Below, piece after piece: positions 24,201 to 39,200 of a DNA stretch of 64,000 nt; the stretch's first letter is position 1; each line of letters opens with the position of its first letter. The position numbers were made by a program, and so were the translations under genes. A model generated the notes under the pieces. The model saw only the letters and a program-made list of their open reading frames with translations, did not search any database and was not told where the DNA came from. Origin of the DNA: Colias croceus. Taxonomy: Eukaryota; Arthropoda; Insecta; Lepidoptera; Pieridae. Location of the stretch: contig NC_059565.1 of assembly GCF_905220415.1 (NCBI RefSeq), forward strand, positions 4,798,501 to 4,862,500, given 5' to 3'.

Positions 24201-27200
24201 CATTTTTGTCTATATTTGTAAAGGTTGCAAGTGCAAGTTTGAAGGCGGTTGTTTTTAACGCAGTTATTGTCTTGAAAAGTTCCAAATTTATTCCGTATAC
24301 ACTGTAAAGTTTAGATTATTATATTTTTTTGTAAATTTGGTTCTACAAAAGTGTTTTAGGAATTAATTACAGTTGGTTTATAGATAATATTATTTGCTCA
24401 TAACATTACTGCATGAAAATTTTGTTTTATTTTTTTGTGATATTTTAGTAAATTTTGATTTATTTATATTTAAATTTAATGATAATGATAGCTTAGAAAT
24501 CTAACAAATATTTGCGTTTAGAAATTTAAGACTTTTTAACGGATTTTAAACGCGATTTAATCATTATATTATTCTCGTAAAATCAAACACTAGAAAATAC
24601 AAAATATTTGCGTTTAATTCTTTTGTATGTAAAGGAATGTCGTAACAGATTTTGATGATTAAATTTGTACAAAAGAAAAGAAAGTCTTTGCTCAATAACT
24701 CGATCATTAATTAGTTTGAATTGTAATCTATGTCACAATATACTAGATAAATAAATAAATAATATTTCATATATATATTTTCAGGACAATTTTCACACAC
24801 GGCACGATCTGATCCCATACTAAGCTTTCGCTTGTGTTATGGAAACCAGATGGCTGATAAACATACATATATGTATATAATTTCAAATAAATACTTATAT
24901 AGATAATTAACACCCAGACACAATCAATATTCTGATCAATCCTATTCTTAGTTGGATAACAATATTTGCTACTATCTGCATTTTCATGGTGCAACTCTAT
25001 GACCATAACAATAAGAACAAGGTTATAAGTAGGTACCTACTGTGCTTAATGCATTCGTCACACTCCCACGTGATTTGGCAATAGAAATAATGCTTGATGA
25101 TAATGTTGTGGGTTCAAGGGTTTTAATAATTGCATCTTATATACAATAATATATAAAAATGGTTAATGGTTGACGGGTCAATCGTGGCTTTGCTAGGGTT
25201 AAGGTTAGCTGTGAACTGTGGGATATAACAACTTTGTCGTGGACCCACGGGTACAATATCAAATTAGATTTTGTGTAGGTACATAATATGTTATTTAAGT
25301 GAAACTTCTTTATCGGTTTTGGAAAAAAATTAGTGTAACATTTTTCCGTTACGAGCCATCTTTGATTCGACGTATTTCTGTAGAGTTGCATAATATAGTA
25401 AATTATTTTTTGAAAAATAAGGTCATAAAGAAGTTCCACTTCTTACGTGTGTACCTACACTAGTACACGCACACATTTTTTTTTCGATTTAAACTGAAAA
25501 GCTTTACAATTACAAGTTAAAAGATGTCTACTTTGCATGAGCTTTACTTGCGTTGGGGATATTATAATTACTTTAAAAGTTATCAGCTTGACAACTATTT
25601 GATACTAGCTGTTCCCCGCGGTTTCACCCGCATTGCTCCGTTCCTGTTGGTCTTAGCGTGATGATATATAGCCTATATCCGTCCTCGATAAATGGGCTAT
25701 CTAACACCGAAAGAATTTTTCAAATCGGACCAGTAGTTCCCGAGATTAGCGCGTTCAAACAAACAAACTCTTCAGCTTTATAATATTAGTAGGTATAGAT
25801 TTTTCCACTATATCTGTAACAACGAAAACTTCCACATAATATCTTCTTATTTTTATTTTATTTTTATTTTATTTATTTAGGTTATCCAACATCAGTCACA
25901 ACAATAATTAGAGCTAGGGTACATAATATAACAAAAAAAAAGACAATTGTGACAAACATTTACAGGATAACACAACATGATTAATGAGTCAAGTCACTAT
26001 GTGGTATACAAAGCAAAAAAAAATAAATAAATAAAAAGTAAACAAAATCAAGATAATTCCTTTAAATACTTGCGGATTTTATTACAGCTGTCGTGAAAAA
26101 TATCAATAAAATTGGCATGCTCGTTAACCAACTTACTTAATCTACAAATGGGTGAATTTCGGCCAAATACGGTCCTACGCAGAGGAGGAGCCAAAGGTGT
26201 AATTTTATTACGCGGGTACCTAGTAGGAACTCTGAGATTAAATTTATTTAATAGTTGTGGACAATCAATTTTATTCTGGAAAATTTTGGTGACAAAAATA
26301 ATATCCGAAAATATAAAACGGTTTTCCAGAGATATAATGTGAAAATGCGACAAACGCCTCTGGTATGAGGTGAGCCTTTTGTGAGATAACCTGCTAGAGA
26401 AACTCAGGTGCCATAAGAATTTCTTTTGTATACGTTCAAGTCTTAGAGTGTGTGTTCTATTTTCATTATCCAATTATACACATTTTTATTTCTTTATCAA
26501 TTTACACATATACTTATCTATTTATACCTGTATCTATTCCGTAATCATCTATGTATTTATAACTATATCTATCGTATTTTTACTTATACATCTATTTATA
26601 CCTATAATATATCTATCGTATTGTTACCTATACACCTATTTATACCTACACTAGCGGTCCGCCCTGGCTTCGCCCGTGGTACATATTTCGAAATAAAAGG
26701 TAGCATATGTTCTTCCTTAGGGTCTAAAGATTATCTGTGCCAAATTTCATCAAAATCGGTCCAGTAGTTTATGCGTGAAAACCATACATACATACCTTTC
26801 TTCTTTATAATATTAGTATAGATCTATCGTATTCTTAACTATATACCTATTTATACCTCTACCCATCCACAGGAGCTGGTGCTTCGCCCCGGCTCGATGA
26901 CGTTCGAATGGTGGGCGAGGCCGCCGGTGCGTCCCTTCGTTCGAGTGTATGTGTACAACGTGACGAACGCTGATGAGTTTCTGAATAATGGCTCCAAGCC
27001 GATACTGGATGAGCTCGGACCTTATGTTTACTCGTAAGTGTGCTGTTTGTATTGTTAAGCGTCCTACTGTAACTTTACACTAAGAGCTAGCGCGCAAGAG
27101 CAACTTTTGTCTCCGCAACTATTTTGTCTCTCCCATCAACTCTATGGGCTAGTAAGAAAGTGCGCGCACGTAGCGACGCAACTCCCCATAGAGTTGATGG

Positions 27201-30200
27201 GAGAGACTCAATAGTTGCGGAGACAAAAGTTGCTCTTGCGTAAGTAGCTCTCACATTTTGTTTCAAAAGGATATGTTCCAACTTCGGAGTGACGTCCCCG
27301 TTGTTTTAAATTTGCGGAGTAATTAAAGCAAAAAAATAAATAAATAAATATAACTAAAACGTTTCAAATTAAATGTATGGGATATGAATATGCCATAGTT
27401 AATGTATAGGATTGTTTAATTTGGTTTAATGTTACATATTTTTTGGATATTTCTCGTTTTATTTTTAAAAAAGTTTTTATTGTTATTTTACACATTAGGT
27501 ATTGTACTTTCGATATCAGTTAAGAGGTTTTTGATAGTTGGTTTTTGAAATAGTTAGGTAGGTACTGAATAATCGCCTGTGCACACTTAACGATTACACC
27601 CTGCTTATATTAACAAATATGTAAAACTTTTCCGTGTTCTTTACCTACATTGATAGTTAAAGTAATAAGCAGTGCTTATATATAGCGATGACAAAACACC
27701 AACTTTCCAAGAAATCGTATTTAAAACAACCTCATACAAAACTCGTTTTAATCGCACCGCTATGTTAAGTGCTATTGCATATAAAAGACTAGACTTCTGC
27801 CCGCGGCTTCGCCCGCGTTTTCAAAGGAAAACTCGCATAGTTCCCGTTCCCGTGGCATTTCCGGGATAAAACCTATCCTATGTGTTAATCCAAGTTACCC
27901 TCTATATGTGTGCTAAATTTCATTGTAATCGGTTCAGTAGTATTTGCGTGAAAGAGCAACAAACACACACACATCCTCACAACCTTTCGCATTTATAATA
28001 TTAGTAGGATTTTATTTTAATACGCGTTTAGAATAGAATTGCGAAAGATTTTGCACAAGCGTTTGTATACTCAACTAATTATTAAACAAAATCATAAAAA
28101 TACTTAGTATTTATTCTGTTACTTTTTACACCAGAACTGCTGAACAGATTTGTGTGGTTTTTATTACAGAATACGACAAAGACTATCGCCCTCATGCTAT
28201 CTTATAATATCAAAAATGCACATTCAATCTTTATTAAAAATACACTACTAGTGTCTGTCTGTATGTCGGGGCTAAACTCAAAAATAATTGCTTGGATTAA
28301 CTTCGAATTATACATAAATATTACTAATATATTATCATCACGCTAAGACCAAAAGGATGGGGCAATGCGGGTAAAACCGCGGGTCACAGCTAGTAGATAA
28401 TAATTGTGTAATAATGTCCTATAATATTTATTTATTACAAAATAAATGCATCTATTTATTAAACAACGATGCAGATGCACATTAAAATAAATATTCCAAT
28501 AAATATCATCATCACTAGATAATAAATCCTTGAACTCGAACCTCTAGTCGATAGTCGATAGTCGTTAGTCGATAATGACAAATCAGTCGATCGACTAATC
28601 TATTCAAATCGACTACCATCACGCGATATGGCATGTGCATAATTGGGATTTAACGAGTTGCATATGGATACCAGGGCCGGATTTGGAATGATAAATTTGA
28701 GGCCCTGAGAGTATAGAATTTATTTTTGTTTTTTTTTGGTTGTTTGTTTGAACGTGCTAATCTCAGGAACTACTGGTCCGATTTGAAAAATTCTTTCGGT
28801 GTTAGCTAGCCCATTTATTGAGGAAGGCTATGGGCTATAGGATCATCACGCTAAGACCAACATGAGCGGAGTAATGCGGGTAACACCGCAGGGCACAGCT
28901 AGTGTAATATATAGGGCCCGATAGTAGTATAATTGTATGATGTATCGTGTATTTATCGTTGTACGAGGTTGGGATACTTAGATACAGCCGTAATATATTG
29001 AAAAAATACAATAATTTAAATATATGTATATTATTAAATATTTTTGTGATGAATAAACTAAAAAAAGGAAATTCAATAAGTTAGGTCATTCCTGAGTCAC
29101 AGAATACATAATAGTAGCTAAACGCTACAGAACGGACACTCTCCGCCTCCCGCCAAAATTAAACACTTACCTCACCCCGCACGATCAGACATGTTATGGT
29201 ACCCATTTCCCCGCAAGGACGATACCAACGACGTCTTAGACGAAACGCAACGAAGATTGACAACATTAATCAAATTGACATAAAGTAATTTTATTATTTT
29301 GGATTTGTGATTATCGTTTTTCGTAGAAAATGGTTAAATATTGTGCTGTTTACGGATGTATTTCATCAGAAAAACGCGAATTTTTTTTTACGCTAGTCAC
29401 AAATGTGCCAACCATAAAGCGTTAACACACACATTTGCAGTCTCTACAGTGTGACTGTCAAAACAATCATTTTGTATGGAGTGTCCGGGGTGTGCCTGAG
29501 TGACATAAAACGCTTATTTTTGTTTATCTGTTTATTTTTGTAGTCTTGCTATAAATATATTTTATTAATAAAACATTATTAAAGCTTCATATCCTTTCTT
29601 TGAATGTATACAATGTAGTGAATAAACACCTCGACGGTTTCTAGCTATCAATCGTGGTTTGCATGTGTTATTAGTCACGACGCCTACTACCTTGCTTACT
29701 TAGGTTACACTTCACTATTACATATCACTACATAGTATAATAGATAGCGTCGTTGTCGAGGAAGGTTTTAATATAAGATTTCAGTTTTAGATAACGCGAG
29801 CGAAGTCGCGAGCTAACTAAACGAAACTAAAGCCTTGTTAAAGTACGTCCCTGTTAGAAAATTAGTGTCTGAATGTCTTGAATTTAAAAGGTCATGGAAT
29901 ACCATGACCTTTTAAATTATATGCAATCTTCTCCACTAATCATGGTCATGTGAAAAACATCGGATGGTTGTAATTCTCTTACAATGTTTTAAACCAGAAT
30001 TAACTTATCTATGAACATAAAAAGGTTCGTAAAATTTATAATAGGTATGTGCAATGAAATTATTTGTTGTTTATCTGAAATAGCATGACTTAAATTTTGT
30101 TTAAGAGCATTTGTTTTTATTGGTTTTAACCCAGATATCGCAATATCCAGATATATTCACTTTGTCAGAATAGATTTATAGGCTGATAAATAAAAAAGAC

Positions 30201-33200
30201 GTGTGTCACTCGGGGACTGCCGCGGTAAAGCTATTGCATGCTATGCCTTCAAGCCACACCTCCGCCCGTCGGTGTGGGGAGCGTGAGGTTTTTTCGTTAC
30301 GGAATTTCTGGATTCGGTCCCCGTGCTCAAGGCCCGCGATAGAAGGTATGCAATAGCTTAATATCTAATAGAGGATAAAAATCATTCAAATTTAAATTCG
30401 ACCTTGCATTGCATTGCATGCTTTTTGAATATTCATGGTTTATTCTAAAAGCAATAATAGGCCGTAATTAACTGTAAATTATTCATTCTTAAAAAATATA
30501 TATTATGTAACATTTCATATGCATATATAATATATTTAATTCGCTTTAATTCCTATAAAATAATTAAAATTACTCGATACCTAGTTTAAAATAATCGTGA
30601 CCTATGAATTATTTTATGTTTATTAAAAATGTTTAATTCGAAATACAAAATTTACAAACGTTTATAAATTTGACCTTTTCATGCCAAATATTATATAAAT
30701 GTGACATAACATAACTTTTATAGAGCCCTCTTCACAATGGGCAGCGTGGGGCGAGTAGAGACAATCACGATAGTGTAGAAGGGCTAAATGTCTGTGGTCA
30801 TATTATCATTGTTTGTAGTATGATAATTCATAATCGCCGTAATGGCGGCAAGCATCGACCATCATTTGTTGGGCCAACGCTGCCCATTCTGAAGAGGCCC
30901 AAGTCATTCTCGACCGCTCTTCTCTTTTCTGCTTAGTAGTAAGTTAGTATATGTAGATATTTATTGTGTTATTAACATGATTTATTTCATCACCAACAGT
31001 GAAGAATGGGAGAAGATGAACATCACAGACAACGAGAACGGCACATTGTCGTTTTTCTACCATCGCACGTATACGTTCATGCCGGAATTGAGCGCGGGGC
31101 CCGACGATGACTCTGTGGTGGTGCCCAATATACCTATGTTGGTGAGTAATACATGTTACTTTGTTTCTAAAATACATAGGGGTAGTCACACGTTACATAT
31201 ACCCAAGCATATACCTATCTACCGTAGCACTTTGACAACGTGTGACTGCGGTTTTCCAAATATGAAAATTTATCTCTACATAGTGGAATCGGTAGCCAGC
31301 TATCTCTATTTAAAAGGTGTGTTTTTAACTTCTTACGTACTCACAGAAATAAAATAATTACCTAGTTGATAATATTATAGTCTTACCTCTAGTTTTTTTT
31401 CCATGACATAATTTAATCTATACTAATATTATAAAGCTGAAGAGTTTGTTTGTTTGTTTGTTTGAACGCGCTAATCTCGGGAACTACTGGTCCGATTTGA
31501 AAAATTCTTTCGGTGTTAGATAGCTCATTTATCGAGGAAGGCTATAGGCTATATACCATCACGCTACGACCAACAGGAGAGGAGCCACGGGGGTGAAACC
31601 GCGCGGAGCGGCTAGTTTTAGCATATATGTATTGTCAAATTTTGTTATGTAGTTTTCGTGAAGAAACTGCTTTCATTATCTAATTGTAATATTCATTAAA
31701 TATATAATGTTACAGATAAAGTTATGTACGCCGTTATTGTCATACATCTTAGATACTATGTTCAATGTTTATTCTTGTAATGTTTCGTATTATGTATGAT
31801 GTGGTGTTACTCAAGTCTCAAATAAATAAATAAAATATTGCATACTTCAGAATAGTATTGTATGACATTATTGTCAATTTACAACGAAGGCATCTTGGTA
31901 GAGTCTACTGTGTCCATTTACTTGCAACTACATTAGCAACTTTGTTCAGTTCAGTATTCTGAAAACCTTGTTTTATACTTTTTCGGCGCCGTTTTTTGTC
32001 GTAGTTGGGTTTTATTTTTTTTTTTACTTTTTATTATGTATATAAGATACAAAATAAATAAAAAATCAGTTCAAGTTAATGACCTACTAATGGAAACGAT
32101 AAAAAACATATTCAACAAATAGACGTTTAAAATAATGGAATGAAGTAGCAAAAAACAGAATTACATAAACCACTCACCGTATTTAATTATAATTATTTTA
32201 AATGTACAAATAATTATTTTAATCGTACTGTTTTGTGTAATAATATAAGTTATGTAATTGTTTCGAATTTAAATGTTTTACTGAGTTAAATACATGCATA
32301 ATGTTAATTTTTATGTTTATTTTAATTTGAATACAGTTAGGTAAAAAAAATATGTTTTGTAATATGTTTTTGATTTAATTTATTTTAATTTATACAACAG
32401 CCCCCTCGACTCAAAATAAAAACTGAAAATAAGTACATAATTTAGCATAAGTTATTTCAGAATAAGTAGCTTGTTACTAGTGTAATATATTTCAGAATAC
32501 CTAAGGAGATTGTTACTAGCGAAATAATTTTTGCAGTTATTGTTTGTTCGATAAAATAGCAATTCTAGCTAGTATATATTGTAGTTTTTTATTTATTCTA
32601 ATGGAAAATTTGTAATCAAGCATACAACAATTATTATAATGTAAGATTTTTTATTAAACTAAGGGCTTCGTTCACCATCTCCAAGTAAAGCGTTGATTAG
32701 TTACTTCTTAATTAACGTTAATCAGCAAGTAAAGGTTACGAGTATCTTTTGTCAATTTCACAAACGAAACATAAGCTCCGAGTAACAACTTACTGGTTAA
32801 ATGAGTAACGGAACAAATCGTACGTAATAAGTGTGGATTGTGTAGGTACATTAGCTAATCATCGAAAAAGATAGAGCTATTAATGCATATCAGATCATCC
32901 TATCCTCTAAAAAGCCATATTATCATCTATACTTATTACTTATAATATTATAAAGCTGAAGAGTTTGGTTGTTTGTTTGTTTGAACGCGCTAATCTCAGG
33001 AACTACTGGTCCTATTTAAAAAATTTTTCGGTGTTAGACAGCCCATTTATCGAGGAATGCTACAGGCTATATATCATCACGCTAAGACCAACGCGCAACG
33101 GGAGCAATGCGGGTGAAACAGCGCGGCACAGCTAGTTTATAATGATACATATCAAAGTAAACATAACATACCACAATATAAAATGATTTACCAAAATACA

Positions 33201-36200
33201 TACTCGTATCTTATTTCCTTTTAACGAGCGGAAACAACAAAAACCTTTACGTATTTTTAAGAACGAAAGTCAAGTCCTTAACAAGTGAAAGTACATACAG
33301 AGATGTTAATTTGGTGCTCATTACGATATAGTATGACGTAAAACTTGTGACGTAATTGTATGTATAAGTATTAATAGGTATGTGTGTGTAATTGTGTATG
33401 TATGTTAGGTTTAGCATGGAATGGGGATTTTGTGTTTGTATGTCTGTTTATCACGTCGAAAATGCGGTGTGGATTTTGATATAGGACAAATGCAATTCTC
33501 GTGAAGTACCTAACTCTATTAGGTTTTATAATAATATAATTTAATAAGAATGGAGATTTGTATGAAGTGGAAGATCGTGTGATATATATATTATGTATAA
33601 CATATAGCCTTCCTCGATAAATGGGCTATCTAACACCGAAAGAATTTTTCAAATCGGACCAGTAGTTCCTGAGATTAGCGCGTTCAAACTAACAAACTCT
33701 TCAGCTTACAATATTATAAGTATAGATGATCCGGGACTATTTTCAAACATGTTTATGAATATTTAACAAATATGACACAACTGCAATATAAATGAAAGTG
33801 ACATATCGTAGTCTGCGCGTACGCATACGCAGCTAGACACTTTCCAAGTGATTATATACAGAGTGTTTGCATTTACTCTAATTGTTTTTAAAGTTTAAGT
33901 TATTGTGGAATATGTCTAAAAGTATAATTTGTTATAGTTTTTATATAAGTTACTATATACATAATATTATGACTTTCTACATGTAATGATTAAGTGCCAT
34001 TTATTTTAAGCAATTTTGGGGTAAAATTACAAGTTAAAAATCAAAATTAATTCTCTTTAATAGGAGAAAAAAAATTAAAACAACGGTTGTTTAAAGTTCG
34101 CGAAAGCGGGGCGTCTGTCGGGTCAATTTGTTTATAATAAATACCTACATTTTATTAAAAGACTAGCTTACCGCCCGCGGCTTCGCCCGGTTTGTCTAAA
34201 ACCTAATATATTATATACTTAAACCTTCCTCTTGAATCACTCTATCTATTAAAAAAAACCGCATCAAAATCCGTTGCGTAGTTTGAAAGATTTAAGCATA
34301 CAAAGGGACATAGGGACAGAGAAAGCGACTTTGTCTAAAGGAGTCGGTAACAAACATACAGGTGAAGCCAATAAAAAAATGCATGTCTGTCTTTATGTGC
34401 TATGTCTATATACGTAACGGTTGTCACGCTTTGCAGTTCGTTTCGATTCAACTCACATGATAGATGATATTATTTGCTAAGCAGCGAGCGGTCTGCCCCG
34501 GCTTGACCCGTGGTACATGTTTTTTTTTTTTCTATACATAAGAACCATCATCGTATTTTTAGGAATATTATAAAAATAATAATAAACGAAATCGGTTCAG
34601 TGGTTCTCGAGATTTGCGCTTAGCAAAAACAAACAAACAAATTTAGCGTTTCGTTTTTCATGAAAACAACTTCACGACATGTTCTGTTAGCTTATCTATC
34701 TGTTAGTTAAAATAACAAATACATAATCACTACATAATATTTAAAGCAAATTCGCTTCTCGCTCTGTCTGTATGTAAGCTTCGATCTATAAAATTACTCA
34801 ACAGATTTTGATGAGCTTTTGTAAAAGATAGAATGGTTCAAGAGGAAGGTTGTAGTATATAATAATTTATTAGGATTTAGACAAAGCGGACGAAGCCGCG
34901 GGTGGTAAGCTAGTCTATAATATAAAAATGAATCGCAAAATGTGTTGGTAAGCGCATAACTCGAGAACGGCTGAACCAATTTCGTTGATTCTTTTTTTAT
35001 AATAGTTTTTTAAGTATGAGGATGGTTCTTATGGAGAGAAAACCTTAACATGTATCGTGGGCGAAGCCGGGGCGGACTGTTAGTGGTATATAAAACTATA
35101 GTTCATTGATCAATAAAATATACAGGCAAATAATTACCCACCTAGTGTTAAATATAGCCTCACGGTCTATCCCGTTATGTGGCTAGAGGTCTATGAACTT
35201 GTGTGTGTGTTTGTGTGTATATCGGTAACGGCTGTGACGATCGAATGATGAGTGGGCAGTGGACTGGATTAATATTTGAGAGGAAGTTTGTTTTGTAAGG
35301 ATGGACAGACGGATAGGCAGTTTTTCTTGTTATTTAGCACTAGCAGCTCAGCCTGGCGTGACCCGACATAATACGTAAATAAAATATAGCCTACTAGCTT
35401 TCCAACCGCGGCTTCACCCGCGCAGTCAAAGAAAAACCCGCATAGTTCCCGTTCCCGTGGGATTTCCGGGATAAAGCCTATCCTATGTCCCGGAGTAAAA
35501 AGTAGCCTATGTCCTTTCTCGGGTATCAAAATATCTCTATACCAAATTTCATGCAAATTGGTTCAGTAGTTAAGGCGTGATTGAGTAACAGACAGACAGA
35601 CAGAGTTACTTTCGCATTTATAATATTAGTATGGATGTGACTTAAAAAAGGTGCCTTTTCTTTTAAATCGATCCAGTAGTTTGGGTTTGAAAACATTGTT
35701 TCCTCTTTATTAGTTTTTAATGTCTTACGAAAACACAGACAGACAATATTTTTTCTCTTTCTGCACCAAAGATTGCACCTTTATTATTTTTATTTTATTT
35801 TACACACACAAGGAAATAAATGAATAGAATTTTAATATAAACATTATATCAACATAAAATTTAACATATTCAATTATTTTTGCAATTAAGAGACTTAATT
35901 TTGTTTTATTTTTTTTTAATTTTCAACCTCCAGAATACGAAATTTTAAGGTTTTCGGGAAATCAACAACACGACTACCTTGTGAAAAGTGACAAAAACGT
36001 AAGGTTATGTGTTGACCTCTGGGTTACATTAACCTGTGTTTATTTAAAAAAATGCATTAAAATAGGCTTATTAAATCTTTAGCAGTGAAATAAGCTGAAG
36101 TTAATTAAAAGTAAAGATATTAAGGATAAATGAAAGAAACTTTTAGGATAAGAACGCTTTAATATATACTTTTAATATTATAAAGCTGAAGAGTTTGTTT

Positions 36201-39200
36201 GTATGAACGGGCTAACTACTAGTCCGATTTAAAAAATTCTTTCGGTGTTAGATAGCCCATTTATTGAGGAAGGTTATAGGCTATGTATCATCACGCTAAG
36301 GATAGGAGCAATGCGGGTAAAACCGCGGGCACAGCTAGTTGTTAAAATGAAAGTACACATAAATTGTAAAAATAAGGATATATTTTTACTGATCATAGTT
36401 ACATCAAAGTTATTTCTTTTATGTTACAACGATAATAAGCTTTCGTAAATATATGCTTTTGCCGTGGTTTTGTTTTATAAAAAACGCTTTTTTCCTCCCG
36501 TGTTTTGCTTGGAAATAAGATATATCTTATCTTATCTTAATATATATAAATCTCGTGTCACAATGTTTGTCCTCAATGGACTCTTAAACCTCTTAACCGA
36601 TTATAATAAAATTCGCACACCATGTGCAGTTCGATCCAACTTGAGAGATTGTATAGTTTAAATCTCAAATCGTTTTAGAGAAAGCGGGCGAAGCCGCGGG
36701 CGGTAAGCTAGTATGTTATAGTTCTACTGATTTTCTGATTAGTTTTCTAAAAGCGCTGGGCTCATTTTAATGTAAATCTTATTAGTAGATAGCATATCAG
36801 TCTTTATAGATTCAAAAGTCTATATTAAAATGATTGTAGAAAGACTTACATGGAAAATTATATTTTTACGCGAGCAAACACACGCTCTAACTAGTATGTA
36901 AAAATAAAGCTCATAACACACACCAAGCTAAGATGAAGGCCATAACAAAAAATATATTACGTACGTCGTACGTGTAATTTTTGAATCACGTCACGGTGAG
37001 CAGGAAATAATTGTCTAGGTCGACGGGTTAAGGTCGTGGTGGCCATTATATGTATTTATAAATATATGACTTTAAATAATTATGTAATTTTTGTATGTGA
37101 AAATTTATCGTGATAATTATTGTAATGTGTATGCTTTGAAAATTTAAAGTAATGCAGCGATTGAGCTCAAATTTCGGTACGATTTACAAGCTTCATTTGT
37201 TGATATGTTTTTCTTTGTCATGCATTCAATACTAACGAGCTTCGCTTTTTCGATCAAAATTGCAAGTCAAATAAATGCTAATCTATCGTAAAAGACTGAA
37301 TAAAAAGACTGAAAAATGTATGTGTACAAATACATGGTTTTTAAATAAATATATTTTTCATTATTTAATTATCTTTTCATCGTAAAAGACTCGAACTTTA
37401 TTAGTCAGCAATATCAATTTTTAAGTGTAACATCACTAAAATATCTATTGAATAATATTTTAAGCGTTCTCGCGAGCTTTCTTGCGAGCTTTTGCATTCT
37501 TTTTGTCATCAAACCTTAACGAAAGATACTCCGTGCGTGTCAAAATCGAGCCATAAAGAGTTGGTTACACACAAACATACAGGTGAAGCTAATATAAGCG
37601 TCAGTTTATATAAATGTTAAAATTTTCCAGAGTGCAACATCCCAATCGAAACACGCGGCGCGTTTCCTCCGTCTAGCCATGGCGTCCATCATGGACATAC
37701 TCAAGATAAAGCCCTTCGTCGAAGTCTCTGTTGGTCAACTGCTCTGGGGGTATGAGGATCCCCTACTGAAGCTTGCTAAGGATGTAGTGCCGAAGGAACA
37801 GAAACTGCCGTATGAGGAGTTTGGTCTGTTTTATGGGGTGAGTTTGATGTACATAGTTTGTTAAATGTGATATTAAGGGAAATGACTAGAATATGCTGTA
37901 GTGTTTGTCGGCTTTGTGTTATTGTAGGTATTGTGCTAGTATTAAGTTAATATTGGGCTTTCAAATTGTACATTTTATTTGTCCTTACTATTCGACTAAT
38001 GATTTTAATATCTGCAAGGTAAAGCACTGCCAAATAGGCTTATTTTAATACTTTACGATTTCTCAACATACCCTAAAAGTCATCAAGCCAGTTCTCCTTT
38101 TATCTGTCTTAACGTTTGTCAGCGTTTCATCTATTAATTTGTATTGCAAATAGTCACAACAACAATGTTTCAACGAACAACATGCATATTCATCAAAAAG
38201 ATGTCAGAGAGACTGACAATACAAATGAAATTTCATAAAATTTACTAATCGAAGATAGCTATAACATTTTCCATACCAAAACATGCTAAATAAATTTTTA
38301 AAAATCCCACAGAAAAACGGCACAGCCGCCGACCCCGTTACCATGTTTAGTGGTGCGACAGACATAACAAAATACGGTATAATAGAGCGCTACAACCACC
38401 GCGACAAGCTACCGCACTGGCTCACCGACGAGTGCAACAGCATCGCCGGCTCTGACGGATCGATATTCCCCCCGCACATCACTAGAAACGACACTTTACA
38501 TGTGTACGACAAGGATTTGTGCAGACTGCTGCCGCTCAAGTAAGTAAAGTAGCTTAAAATGTTAGTAAATGGTAGCAAAGAACTTGACGGTTTATGATTT
38601 AGCAACGAACTGAATGAAAGTGTGTAACGAACTTGGTAAATGTTAGTGCAACAAACTAAATGACTGTAAGCAACGAACTGAATTGATGTATGTAAGGAAC
38701 TGTACGAAAGGTGTGTAAGCAATGAATTAAGAGCGAAAGACAGTATGTTAGCAACCAACATCTATACTAATATTATAAAGCTGAAGAGTTTGTTTGTTTG
38801 TTTGTTTGAACGCGCTAATCTCGGGAACTACTGGTCCGATTTGAAAAATTATTTCGGTGTTAGATATAGCTCATTTATCGAGGAAGGATATAGGCTATAT
38901 ATCATCAGTCATCACGCTACGACCAACAGGAGGGGCCACGGGGGTGAAACCGCGCGGAGCAGCTAATAGTTATAAAGTTAGCACAAAACGAAGTATGGTA
39001 TCATAGGGCGGTAACGAACGTTATGATTTAAGATTTAGCAACAAACTGATTAAAAGTGTGCAACGATATAAGTAGATATCTACATGTGTCTGACTGTATA
39101 TTATGTTATGTTTAAGCATCTAACAACAATGATGAATGTAACGAACTGAATGAATTATGTGTAAGCTGCAATAGACAAAAATAACATAGTTTTACAGCAA

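Noticed and set aside
26448..26767. Frames rich in Ile/Tyr/Leu (68 and 105 codons)
   Set aside because: Translation of the 42-bp minisatellite and the HelH insertion; no gene signal.
35269..35556. 95-codon reverse frame with RLLFTPGHRIGFIPEIPRER-like sequence
   Set aside because: Runs through the HelB terminus (GGGAACGGGAACTATGCGGG); repeat translation only.
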